A stretch of 11,106 bases of DNA from an uncultured Alphaproteobacteria bacterium (GCA_937903315.1 CALCZO010000080.1:1-11106), one strand, 5' to 3'; shown: positions 1-7,211, counted from the first letter of the stretch. Translations and numbers: made by a program. The notes: generated from the letters alone by a model not told the origin.

Positions 1-99
1 GCCGAGATCATGTTCAAGATCCTCCCTTTTCCGGACGATCTGGGGGCGCGGATGCGCGCCAACGCCGCCAGCCTCGGCATGAGCGTGGGGGAGGGCTGA
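1..99 (+). CDS. fabZXL: 3' end of a FabZ-like 3-hydroxyacyl-ACP dehydratase (partial)
   Basis: The window opens inside a reading frame whose last 32 codons end in TGA at 97-99. The visible tail (…FKILPFPDDLGARMRANAASL…) resembles, from memory, the C-terminus of the hotdog-fold dehydratase in the rhizobial acpXL cluster, where a short 'MPFP' segment precedes a helical tail. That enzyme would dehydrate the 3-hydroxyacyl-AcpXL intermediate in each elongation round. The catalytic His/Glu region lies outside the window, so the call rests on this tail and on position: the next gene starts 3 nt after the stop, and fabZXL precedes fabF2XL in Rhizobium leguminosarum and Sinorhizobium. The family assignment is an inference. 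Confidence 0.6.
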   Translation, partial: AEIMFKILPFPDDLGARMRANAASLGMSVGEG

Positions 100-102
100 G
101 CG

Positions 103-1287
103 ATGCGCGAGGTTGTCATCACCGGCGTCGGACTTGTGACCTCTCTGGCCGATGGGCTGGAGGCCAATGCCGCAGCGCTCGCCGATCCCGCGCGGCGGTC
201 GTTCGACGCGGCGACCTATGCGCCGTTTGCGGTCCATCCCGCTGATGCGCTGGAACTCGACCGGCAGATTCCGAAAAAGCTGGACCAGAAGCAGATGGAG
301 CCGTGGCAGCGGCTCGGCACCTATGCTGCCGGCCTGGCGCTGGACATGGCCGGGCTCAAGGGCGATCGGGAGCGGCTGTCGTCGATGCAGCTGATCGTGG
401 CGGCCGGTGGCGGCGAGCGTGACTATGCGGTCGACAGCCAGATCCTGACCGAACTGCCGACCGCAACCGATCCCGGCGTTCTGCTCAACGAAAAGCTGAT
501 GGGGGAGTTGCGGCCGACGCTGTTTCTCGCCCAGTTGTCCAATCTGCTGGCCGGCAACATTTCCATCGTCCACGGCGTCACCGGGGCGTCGCGCACCTTC
601 ATGGGCGAGGAGCAATGCGGTGTCGATGCCGTGCGCATCGCCTTCGAGCGCATCCGTGCCGGACAGGGCGACAGCTTTCTCGTCGGCGGGTCCTACAACG
701 CCGAACGGGCCGATTCGCTGCTGATTTTTGCGATGGGCGGGTTTCTGCGCCGGGCAGGCTTTGTTCCGGTCGATGGCCGTGCCGACGATCCGGGCTTCAT
801 TCTGGGCAGCGGCGGCGCCTTTCTGGTGCTGGAGGCGCGCGAGGTGGCCGAGGCGCGCGGCGCGACCATTCTGGCGCGGCTTGCCGCTGTTGACAGCCGG
901 CGGTCAAAGCGCGCGCCGGGGGCCGTCCGGGCCTCGCTCGGTGCAGCGCTTGACGCAGCCTGTGGAGCCGCCGGCCTGACACCGGACGCCGTGCTCTCCG
1001 GGGCCACCGGCGCGGCCGGCATCACCGATGAGGAATGCGCGGCGATCGGCGAGCGCCTGCCGCAAGCGGGCCTGCGTCTGACCGGCAGCCGCATCGGCCA
1101 TGTCCTTGAAGCCAATTTCCCTGTCGGTCTGGCGCTCGGCGTCCTGTGCCTCACGCATGGGCTCTGGCCGCGCACGCCGGGCAGCGCAAGTGAGCAGGAC
1201 CGTTCGGGCAAGCCGCGCTCGGTTGCGGTCACCAGTGTCGGTCACATGCGCGGCGAGGGCGTGGCTGTCCTTGCGGCTGCGGAATAG
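103..1287 (+). CDS. fabF2XL: Ketosynthase-like protein lacking catalytic residues (FabF2XL type, chain-length-factor-like)
   Basis: This 394-residue protein has the beta-ketoacyl-ACP synthase (thiolase) fold signature: an N-terminal VVITGVGLVTSL strand and turn, a central region around 155-200, and GSRIGHVLEA near 328-336. It would act in lipid A VLCFA elongation. Aligned to the next gene by eye, the nucleophile-Cys position (C-T/S-S-G) reads E170-Q171-C172-G173. The first catalytic His (NAHGTS) falls at T302/G303, the conserved Lys is G328, and the C-terminal FGFGG loop is replaced by VGHMRGE (379-385). Only the second His (H333) is kept. It therefore looks unable to condense by itself and may be the partner subunit of the following ketosynthase. 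C172 lies two residues past the expected site, so a shifted nucleophile cannot be excluded. The ATG has a GGGGGAGGG ribosome site about 7 nt upstream, inside the previous gene's end. Confidence 0.85.
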   Translation: MREVVITGVGLVTSLADGLEANAAALADPARRSFDAATYAPFAVHPADALELDRQIPKKLDQKQMEPWQRLGTYAAGLALDMAGLKGDRERLSSMQLIVAAGGGERDYAVDSQILTELPTATDPGVLLNEKLMGELRPTLFLAQLSNLLAGNISIVHGVTGASRTFMGEEQCGVDAVRIAFERIRAGQGDSFLVGGSYNAERADSLLIFAMGGFLRRAGFVPVDGRADDPGFILGSGGAFLVLEAREVAEARGATILARLAAVDSRRSKRAPGAVRASLGAALDAACGAAGLTPDAVLSGATGAAGITDEECAAIGERLPQAGLRLTGSRIGHVLEANFPVGLALGVLCLTHGLWPRTPGSASEQDRSGKPRSVAVTSVGHMRGEGVAVLAAAE

Positions 1288-1296
1288 GAGGCCCCG

Positions 1297-2571
1297 ATGA
1301 AGGATGCATCCGGCCGTCCCGTCGTGGTGGTCACCGGAATGGGGCTTGTCACTTCGCTGGGACAGGGCAAACAGGACAACTGGGCGGCACTTACCGCCGG
1401 CACATCCGGCATCCGGACAATCCGCCGCTTCCCGACCGGCGGCTTGCGGACGACGATTGCCGGCACGGTTGATTTCGTACCGGCAGAGCCATTCTGCGCG
1501 GCGCAACTGTCCGAGAACTTCGCCCGTCTCGCTGCCGACGAGGCGGTGGCCGAAGCCGACATCGGCCGTGCGGGCGATTTTCCCGGCCCGCTGTTCATCG
1601 CGGTGCCGCCGGTCGAGATGGAATGGCCGCAGCGCGAGGCGCTGGCGCAGGCCTCCGGCGCAACCGGGGGCGTGACCTATGCCGATCTGCTGCGCGCGGC
1701 GGGCACCGGCGCGTTCAAGCCCTGGCATGACCTGTTCCTGTTCGGAACCGTGGCGGAGCGCCTCGCCGATGCCTTCGGGACCAAAGGCTCGCCAATCTCG
1801 CTGTCGACCGCCTGTTCGTCCGGCGCGACCGCGATCCAGCTCGGCGTCGAGGCGATCCGGCGCGGTGAGACCGAGGCGGCGCTGTGCATCGGCACCGACG
1901 GGTCCGTGCAGGCCGAGGCGCTGATCCGGTTTTCGCTGCTGTCCGCCCTGTCGACCCAGAACGATCCGCCCGAAGGCGCCTCCAAACCCTTCTCCAAGAA
2001 CCGCGACGGTTTTGTCATGGGCGAAGGCGCGGCGGCGCTGGTGCTCGAATCCTACGCTTCGGCCAAAGCGCGCGGCGCACGCATTCTCGGCGTCATTGCC
2101 GGCTGCGGCGAGAAGGGCGACGGCTTCCATCGCACCCGCACCAGCCCGGACGGAATGCCGGCGATCCTGGCGATGCGCGGCGCGATTGCCGATGCCGGCC
2201 TGACGCCCGACGATATCGATTATGTCAACGCCCACGGAACCTCGACGCCCGAGAACGACAAGATGGAGTCGATGGGCTGCATGGCGGTGATGGGTGAGCG
2301 GATGAAATCGGTGCCGATTTCCTCCAACAAGTCGATGATCGGCCACACGCTGACGGCGGCCGGCGCGGTCGAGGCGGTCATTTCGCTGCTGACCATCCTC
2401 AACCAGCGCATTCCGCCGACGATCAACTACCATCAGCCGGATCCGGCCATACCGCTCGATGTCGTGCCGAATCTCGCGCGCGATGGCCGCGTCCGCCATG
2501 TGATGTCCAATTCCTTTGGCTTTGGCGGCCAGAATACGGTGCTGCTGTTCTCTGGCGAGGTGCATTCGTGA
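1297..2571 (+). CDS. fabF1XL: Beta-ketoacyl-ACP synthase, catalytically complete (FabF1XL type)
   Basis: This 424-residue KAS II-type condensing enzyme would perform decarboxylative condensation of malonyl-ACP with the growing acyl-AcpXL chain that becomes the C26-C28 lipid A fatty acid. All expected residues are visible: nucleophile C173 in STACSSG, H313 in NAHGTSTPEND, K345 and H350 in NKSMIGHTLTAAG, and the gating loop SNSFGFGG at 404-411 (F407). Length is near the usual 410-425. The segment from about 95 to 150 (around PGPLFIAVPPVEMEWPQ) does not look like the usual FabF segment and may shape a long acyl pocket; this is inference. The start is well set: AGGAGG at 1286-1291 overlaps the preceding TAG stop and lies 5 nt before the ATG. 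The tandem arrangement with a degenerate ketosynthase suggests a heterodimer. Confidence 0.9.
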   Translation: MKDASGRPVVVVTGMGLVTSLGQGKQDNWAALTAGTSGIRTIRRFPTGGLRTTIAGTVDFVPAEPFCAAQLSENFARLAADEAVAEADIGRAGDFPGPLFIAVPPVEMEWPQREALAQASGATGGVTYADLLRAAGTGAFKPWHDLFLFGTVAERLADAFGTKGSPISLSTACSSGATAIQLGVEAIRRGETEAALCIGTDGSVQAEALIRFSLLSALSTQNDPPEGASKPFSKNRDGFVMGEGAAALVLESYASAKARGARILGVIAGCGEKGDGFHRTRTSPDGMPAILAMRGAIADAGLTPDDIDYVNAHGTSTPENDKMESMGCMAVMGERMKSVPISSNKSMIGHTLTAAGAVEAVISLLTILNQRIPPTINYHQPDPAIPLDVVPNLARDGRVRHVMSNSFGFGGQNTVLLFSGEVHS

Positions 2572-3317
2572 GCGGTACGGTTCTGGTCACCGGCGGTGGC
2601 AAGGGCGTCGGCGCGGCGATCGTCCGGGCGCTGGTTGCGGTCGGTCATGATGTCGATTTCACCTACCGGTCCTCGGCCGTCGAGGCCGAAGCGCTGGTCG
2701 ATGACCTGACGGCGGCCCATCCGGGCCGGACAATCCGGGCGCTGCCGCTCGATCTCAGCGACAAGGCCGCCGTCGCGGCCTTCTGCGAGACGGCGGCGGA
2801 GACGACCTATTTCGGCTACGTCCACAATGCCGGCCAGCCTTACGATGTGCTCGCCGCCATGCTGACGCAGGACAGGGCCGAAGCGATCATGCAGGTCAAT
2901 TTCTGGTCGATGACCCAGATCGTGAAAGCCGTGATCCGCCCGATGATGCGGGCGCGGGCCGGGCGTATCGTCGGCATCGGCTCGGTGGCCGCGCTTGAGG
3001 GCAATCAGGGCAATTCGGCCTATGCCGCCACCAAGGGCGCGATGCTGAGCTACCTCCGGACGCTGGCGGTCGAGAGCGCCAAACGCGGGGTGACGGTCAA
3101 CTATGTCGCTCCCGGCTTCATCGATACCGATATGCTGGTGCCTTACGCCAACTATCGCGACCAGATGGAGAAGCAGATTCCGGCTGGCCGGTTTGCAAGC
3201 CCCGAGGATATCGCGGCGCTCGTTGGCTTCCTTGTTTCGCCGGGTGCCGCCTACATGACCGGTGCGGTCCTCCCGATTGACGGCGGACTGACGGCGACCA
3301 TCGCGTTTCAACGCTGA
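2568..3317 (+). CDS. SDR-family 3-oxoacyl-ACP reductase (FabG-like)
   Basis: This 249-residue classical short-chain dehydrogenase carries the cofactor motif TGGGKGVG (8-15), HNAG (86-89), and the catalytic tetrad N111, S139, Y152 and K156 (YAATK). It has the usual PGFIDTDM segment (182-189) and a C-terminal GAVLPIDGG. Y33-R34-S35 after the second strand suits NADPH. In this setting it most likely reduces the 3-ketoacyl-AcpXL product of the condensing enzymes before dehydration by the FabZ-like protein. It begins with GTG at 2568, overlapping the previous TGA by 4 nt (GTGA), which points to translational coupling. As I recall the Rhizobium and Sinorhizobium cluster, no dedicated ketoreductase sits between fabF1XL and adh2XL, so its presence here is notable. 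Specificity for 3-oxoacyl-ACP is inferred from context; SDRs are broad. Confidence 0.88.
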   Translation: MSGTVLVTGGGKGVGAAIVRALVAVGHDVDFTYRSSAVEAEALVDDLTAAHPGRTIRALPLDLSDKAAVAAFCETAAETTYFGYVHNAGQPYDVLAAMLTQDRAEAIMQVNFWSMTQIVKAVIRPMMRARAGRIVGIGSVAALEGNQGNSAYAATKGAMLSYLRTLAVESAKRGVTVNYVAPGFIDTDMLVPYANYRDQMEKQIPAGRFASPEDIAALVGFLVSPGAAYMTGAVLPIDGGLTATIAFQR

Positions 3318-3333
3318 TATTTTGCCCTTTTGT

Positions 3334-3417
3334 GTCATGGCCGGGCTTGTCCCGGCCATCCACGTCTATAAAAGCACGGGGCATCGTCGTGAATGTCCGG
3401 CCATCGTCGGCCATGAC
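3334..3417. repeat. Palindromic intergenic repeat element (Rhizobiales REP-like)
   Basis: This 84-bp element fills most of the 132-nt gap between the FabG-like gene and the MDR gene. Its ends are perfect 10-bp inverted repeats: GTCATGGCCG at 3334-3343 and CGGCCATGAC at 3408-3417. Within it, 3337-3345 (ATGGCCGGG) and 3351-3359 (CCCGGCCAT) form a perfect 9-bp stem around the 5-nt loop CTTGT. The core CATGGCCGGGCTTGTCCCGG is, from memory, a very common dispersed intergenic motif in Hyphomicrobiales genomes. RNA from either strand could fold into a hairpin, which may stabilise or attenuate the transcript between the two halves of the VLCFA operon. That role is inference. Confidence 0.75.
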
Positions 3418-3449
3418 GGCAGATCGATACTGCAACCAACGGATTTTTC

Positions 3450-4472
3450 ATGCGCGCGCTGCAACTGTTCGGTGATCGGGATCTCAGGCTGACGAAGGTG
3501 GAGCCGCCGCCCCACCCCGGTCCGGGTGAGGTGCAGGTGCGGGTCCATGCCGTCGGCCTCAACCATATCGATGTCTGGGGGTTCCGCGGCATGGCGTTTG
3601 CCAAGCGCAAGATGCCGCTCATCGTCGGCGCGGAAGCCGCCGGTGTCGTCGCTGCGGTCGGCGAGAACGTCACCCATGTCGATATCGGCGACAAGGTCGC
3701 GATGTATGGCGCCCGCACCTGTGGCCATTGCCGCGCCTGCGTTCAGGGTCGCGACAACCTGTGCGAGAACGTCAGCGGAATCATGGGATTCCATATCGAC
3801 GGCTTTGCCTGCGATTTTGTCACGATGCCGCAGCGCCTGCTGGTCAAGGTGCCGGAGAATGTTTCGTTCGAGGAAGCGGCCTGCGCCCCCATCGCCTTCG
3901 GCACGGTGCAGCACATGCTGTTTGACAACGCGAAGCTGGAGCCGGGCGAGACGGTGCTGGTTCAGGCTGGCGGATCGGGCATCGGCACGGCGGCGATCCG
4001 CATGGCCAAGGCGATCGGCTGCACCGTGATCGCCACGGTCGGCGATGACGAGAAGGGTGAGAAGGCCAAGGCGCTCGGCGCGGACCATGTCATCAACTAC
4101 CGCGAGGAGCGCTTCGAGGGCGTTGTCCGCAAGCTGACCGGCCGCAAGGGCGTCGATGTCGTGTTCGAACACACCGGCGCCGACACATGGAACGGCTCGC
4201 TCCTGTCGCTGAAGAAGGGCGGCCGGCTGGTCACCTGCGGTTCCACCTCAGGCGTGTCGACAACCATGAACCTGATGCAGCTGTTCCAGCAGCAGTACCG
4301 CATCTTCGGTTCGTTCGGCTGCTCGCTGCGCAACATCGACCAGAGCCTGAAGAAGATGTCCGAAGGCATCCGCCCGGTCATCGATACGGTGTTCCCGCTC
4401 GACGAGTTCTCCAAGGGCCTCGATCGGCTTGAGAGCCGCAAGGTCTTCGGCAAGATCATCGTGTCGTTTTGA
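3450..4472 (+). CDS. adh2XL: Zinc-family MDR oxidoreductase of the VLCFA cluster (adh2XL type), likely an acyl/enoyl reductase
   Basis: This 340-residue medium-chain dehydrogenase/reductase has a GroES-like N-domain, a Rossmann fold with AGGSGIG (173-179), and a C-terminal FGKIIVSF strand. The structural-zinc motif is intact: C91-x2-C94-x2-C97-x7-C105. The catalytic-zinc ligands of alcohol dehydrogenases are not. The usual Cys region reads GLNHID (36-41), the GHE motif reads G60-A61-E62, and the third ligand region reads AACAPIAFGT (143-152) with Ile at the aligned site. This pattern fits the quinone-reductase/enoyl-reductase side of the family, so the protein could supply the enoyl-AcpXL reduction. 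The start ATG follows a weak AACGGA site. It overlaps the next gene by 4 nt. The family is certain; the substrate is inference. Confidence 0.85.
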   Translation: MRALQLFGDRDLRLTKVEPPPHPGPGEVQVRVHAVGLNHIDVWGFRGMAFAKRKMPLIVGAEAAGVVAAVGENVTHVDIGDKVAMYGARTCGHCRACVQGRDNLCENVSGIMGFHIDGFACDFVTMPQRLLVKVPENVSFEEAACAPIAFGTVQHMLFDNAKLEPGETVLVQAGGSGIGTAAIRMAKAIGCTVIATVGDDEKGEKAKALGADHVINYREERFEGVVRKLTGRKGVDVVFEHTGADTWNGSLLSLKKGGRLVTCGSTSGVSTTMNLMQLFQQQYRIFGSFGCSLRNIDQSLKKMSEGIRPVIDTVFPLDEFSKGLDRLESRKVFGKIIVSF

Positions 4473-5401
4473 TTCCGCTGGCCTGGAAAATCCGCTTTGC
4501 ACGCGCCCTCGGCGCCGTCGGCGGGTTTTTCATGCTCGGCATTGTGCGCGTGGTCTTTGCCTTTCTGCGCCTTCTGGGGCCGGATCGCGCCGCTGATCTC
4601 GGCGGCTGGCTGACCCGCACGATCGGGCCGCTCATGGGCGTGCACAAGGTCGCGCTGCGCAATCTGCGCGCGGCCTATCCGGACAAGCCGGAGGACGAGA
4701 TCGTCGCCATCGCGCGCGGCGCATGGGACAATCTGGGCCGTACCGGCGCGGAATATGCCCATCTCGGCACCTTGTTCGATTGGGATGCGGCCAATCCCGA
4801 TGGCCCGAGCCGGACCGAGGTGGTCGGTATCGAGCATTTCGAGGCCTTGCGTGACGATGGCCGGCCGGGGATCATCTTCTCCGCCCATCTCGCCAACTGG
4901 GAACTGCCGGCGATCTGCGCCGCGACCTACGGCCTGAATGTGACGGCAGTGTTCCGCGCGCCGAACAATCCGGCGGTCAACCGTGTGGTGCATGAAATCC
5001 GTTCGGGCACCATGGGCGGGCTGGAGGCGGCGCGGGCCGGCGCGGCTTTTGCCATGAAGGATGCGCTCGAAAAGGGCGGTCACCTCGGCATGCTGATCGA
5101 CCAGCATTTCACCCGCGGCGTGCCGGTGCTGTTCTTCGGCCGCGAGGCGATGACCAATCCGATCATGGCCAAATTTGCCGGCGCGTTTGACTGCCCGGTG
5201 CACGGCGTCCGCGTCATCCGCCTGCCGGGCCATCGCTTCCGGCTGGAGCTGACCCCGCCGGTCGCCATGCCGCGCAACGCTGACGGCAGCATCGACGCAC
5301 AGGGCGCGATGCAGGCGATGACGGCGGTGGTCGAGGGCTGGGTCCGCGAGCATCCCGAGCAATGGCTGTGGATGCACCGCCGCTGGCGCCCGAAGAAATA
5401 G
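4469..5401 (+). CDS. lpxXL: Lipid A VLCFA acyltransferase LpxXL (HtrB/MsbB family)
   Basis: This 310-residue inner-membrane acyltransferase would transfer the very-long-chain acyl group from AcpXL to a hydroxyacyl chain of lipid A. A hydrophobic N-terminal anchor spans about residues 12-37. The family's catalytic HX4(D/E) motif is present as SAHLANWELP, with H140 and E145. It is followed by VFRAPNNP (161-168), the DQH segment at 201-203 and a C-terminal WMHRRWRP. Identification as LpxXL rather than ordinary LpxL/LpxM comes from its place at the end of the VLCFA cluster. The proposed start is TTG at 4469, overlapping the MDR stop by 4 nt (TTGA). No good ribosome site precedes it, and the first in-frame ATG is at 4532, which would cut into the anchor, so TTG with translational coupling is preferred. 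It is convergent with the next gene, with an 8-nt gap and no visible terminator. Confidence 0.88.
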   Translation: MIPLAWKIRFARALGAVGGFFMLGIVRVVFAFLRLLGPDRAADLGGWLTRTIGPLMGVHKVALRNLRAAYPDKPEDEIVAIARGAWDNLGRTGAEYAHLGTLFDWDAANPDGPSRTEVVGIEHFEALRDDGRPGIIFSAHLANWELPAICAATYGLNVTAVFRAPNNPAVNRVVHEIRSGTMGGLEAARAGAAFAMKDALEKGGHLGMLIDQHFTRGVPVLFFGREAMTNPIMAKFAGAFDCPVHGVRVIRLPGHRFRLELTPPVAMPRNADGSIDAQGAMQAMTAVVEGWVREHPEQWLWMHRRWRPKK

Positions 5402-5409
5402 GCTCCAGA

Positions 5410-7206
5410 CTACCGCCCCACGGCATAGGCCTGCATCAGGCGCGGCGTCGCAGCGGCAGCGAGCACACCGTCCTTGCGCCTGCGCGCACCGGTCAGGCGG
5501 CCGACCGACCATGCCGGGGCGACATCGACAATGTGGCCGCGTGTGCGCAAGGCGTCGAGCGTGGCGGTGCCGACGGTTTCCTCCACCGTCACCACGCCCG
5601 GTTTGGCCTCGCGCGGATAGAATGACGACGGGAAATGCTGGCTGTGGAACAGCGGCAGGTCGATCGCCTCCTGAAGGTTCAGGCCGTGATGGACATGGCG
5701 CAGGAACATCGAGAGCTGCCACTGGTCCTGCTGGTCGCCGCCCGGTGTGCCGATGACCAGCGTTGGCTTGCCCTCGAAATCGGCAAGCGTCGGCGTCAGC
5801 GTCGTGCGCGGCCGTTTGCCGGGCGCCAGCGAGGCCGGCAGGCCCTCCTCGAGCCAGAACATCTGCGCGCGCGAATTGAGCGGGAAGCCGAGCGCCGGAA
5901 TGACCGGCGACGATTGCAGCCAGCCGCCCGAAGGCGTGGCCGAGATCATGTTGCCCCATTTGTCGATCACATCGATATGCACCGTGTCGCCACGGCGGGC
6001 GGCGGCCTTCATGTGCTGCATCGTCGGCTCGCCATCGCCCTTGCCGAGACCGGCGGTGCGGGTGGCCGACAGCATGGCGAGCGTACGGGCCACCTGCGCC
6101 TCGTAGCCCGGCACGATGCCCGGCTCCAGCGTGCGGCTGGCCGGGCCGGCGAGCGTGCCGCGCCGTGCCGCATTGTAGGGCTCGGACAGCAGTGTCGTCA
6201 GCGGCACATCGATGAAATCGGGGTCGCCGTAATAGGCCTCGCGGTCGGCAAAGGCGAGTTTCATCGCCTCGGTGACGGCATGGATGAAGTCCGGCCCCGC
6301 CGGGGCCATGGCGCCAAGGTCGGTACCCTTCAGCAGCGCGAGGGTTTGCAGGAACGCCGGCCCCTGACCCCACGGTCCGATCTTGTTGACGGTCCAGCCA
6401 TGGTAGTCGTAGCTCGTCGGCGCCTCGTAATGGGCCGACCAGCCCGCCATGTCCTGCCCGGTCAAAACGCCCTTGTTGCGCTGGCCGGATGAATCCATCG
6501 CTTCCGTCCGCCGCACGAACCGGTCGATCGCCTCGGCGACAAACCCTTGCGACCATGCCTTGCGGGCGGCGCGGATCTGCCGGCTGCGGCTGGAGCCGGC
6601 GGCCTCGGCCTCCTTCAGGATCCGCTTGTAGGTCTTCGCCAGCTGGACGTTGCGGAACAGCTCGTTATGGCCGGGCACGGACCCGCCCGGCAGATAAGTC
6701 GCGGCAGAGGTGGTCCACTCGGTCTCGAACAGCGTCTTCACGCCGGCGATGGTATCGGCGACGCGCGGCAGCATCGGATGCCCATGCTCGGCATAGTAGA
6801 TCGCCGGTTCGAGCACCTGGCGCAGCGACAGGCGGCCATGATCGGCCAGCAGCATCATCCAGGCATCGAACGCGCCGGGGATGACGGTCGCCAGCAGGCC
6901 CGAGCCGGGGATCAGGCTCAGCCCAGCCTTGCGATAGGCGTCGATCGTCGCCCCGGCGGGTGCCACCGCCTGTCCGCACAGCACTTCGGTCCTGCCGGTT
7001 CTCACCGAATGGAAAATCGCCGGGACCTCGCCGGACGGGCCGACCAGATGCGGTTCGACGATCTGGAGCACGAACCCGGCCGCGACGCAGGCATCAAACG
7101 CGGTCCCGCCGTCCTCCAGCATTTTCATGCCGACCTGCGAGGCCAGCCAGTGGGTTGTTGTGACAACGCCGAAGGTGCCGAGGATTTCCGGGCGGGTGGT
7201 GAACAT
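5410..7206 (-). CDS. Gamma-glutamyltransferase-family Ntn-hydrolase, substrate uncertain
   Basis: This is a 598-residue member of the GGT family, whose members self-cleave to expose an N-terminal Thr. The nucleophile region is T408 in GDTVHIDVIDKWGN, matching TTHxSVxDxxGN of classical enzymes. Cleavage would leave subunits of about 407 and 191 residues. The TPGG motif (487-490) and the HGLNLQEAID segment are kept. Residues that hold the gamma-glutamyl group in E. coli GGT look replaced: Arg114 by Q79, Asn411 by G428, Asp433 by M449, and the Ser462-Ser463 pair by T468-T469. I see no signal peptide, unlike periplasmic GGTs. The ATG at 7206 has GAGG at 5-nt spacing, so it is preferred over an in-frame GTG at 7224 with no ribosome site. 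It stands alone on the minus strand. It may be an amidase or acylase instead of a true transferase. Confidence 0.85.
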   Translation of the reverse strand: MFTTRPEILGTFGVVTTTHWLASQVGMKMLEDGGTAFDACVAAGFVLQIVEPHLVGPSGEVPAIFHSVRTGRTEVLCGQAVAPAGATIDAYRKAGLSLIPGSGLLATVIPGAFDAWMMLLADHGRLSLRQVLEPAIYYAEHGHPMLPRVADTIAGVKTLFETEWTTSAATYLPGGSVPGHNELFRNVQLAKTYKRILKEAEAAGSSRSRQIRAARKAWSQGFVAEAIDRFVRRTEAMDSSGQRNKGVLTGQDMAGWSAHYEAPTSYDYHGWTVNKIGPWGQGPAFLQTLALLKGTDLGAMAPAGPDFIHAVTEAMKLAFADREAYYGDPDFIDVPLTTLLSEPYNAARRGTLAGPASRTLEPGIVPGYEAQVARTLAMLSATRTAGLGKGDGEPTMQHMKAAARRGDTVHIDVIDKWGNMISATPSGGWLQSSPVIPALGFPLNSRAQMFWLEEGLPASLAPGKRPRTTLTPTLADFEGKPTLVIGTPGGDQQDQWQLSMFLRHVHHGLNLQEAIDLPLFHSQHFPSSFYPREAKPGVVTVEETVGTATLDALRTRGHIVDVAPAWSVGRLTGARRRKDGVLAAAATPRLMQAYAVGR

Positions 7207-7211
7207 GAAAG

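Noticed and set aside
904..2565. A 553-codon open frame on the minus strand across both ketosynthase genes
   Set aside because: It is the mirror of strongly coding + strand genes in G+C-rich DNA. The product is low-complexity, rich in Arg, Gly and His, and matches no family I know.
3346..3372. Possible promoter in the repeat (CTTGTC with TATAAA at 3367-3372) for the MDR gene
   Set aside because: The spacer is only about 14-15 nt, too short for a normal sigma70 promoter, and the -35-like bases are the loop and arm of the repeat hairpin.
5635..6492. A 285-codon + strand open frame inside the GGT-family gene
   Set aside because: It lies opposite the conserved nucleophile region of the real gene, and its product is compositionally biased with no recognisable motif.
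4097..6556. An 819-codon minus-strand open frame spanning the MDR gene, lpxXL and the GGT-family gene
   Set aside because: It overlaps three well-supported genes in a different frame, its composition is Arg/Ala/Gly-biased, and it shows no domain. It is a G+C artefact.
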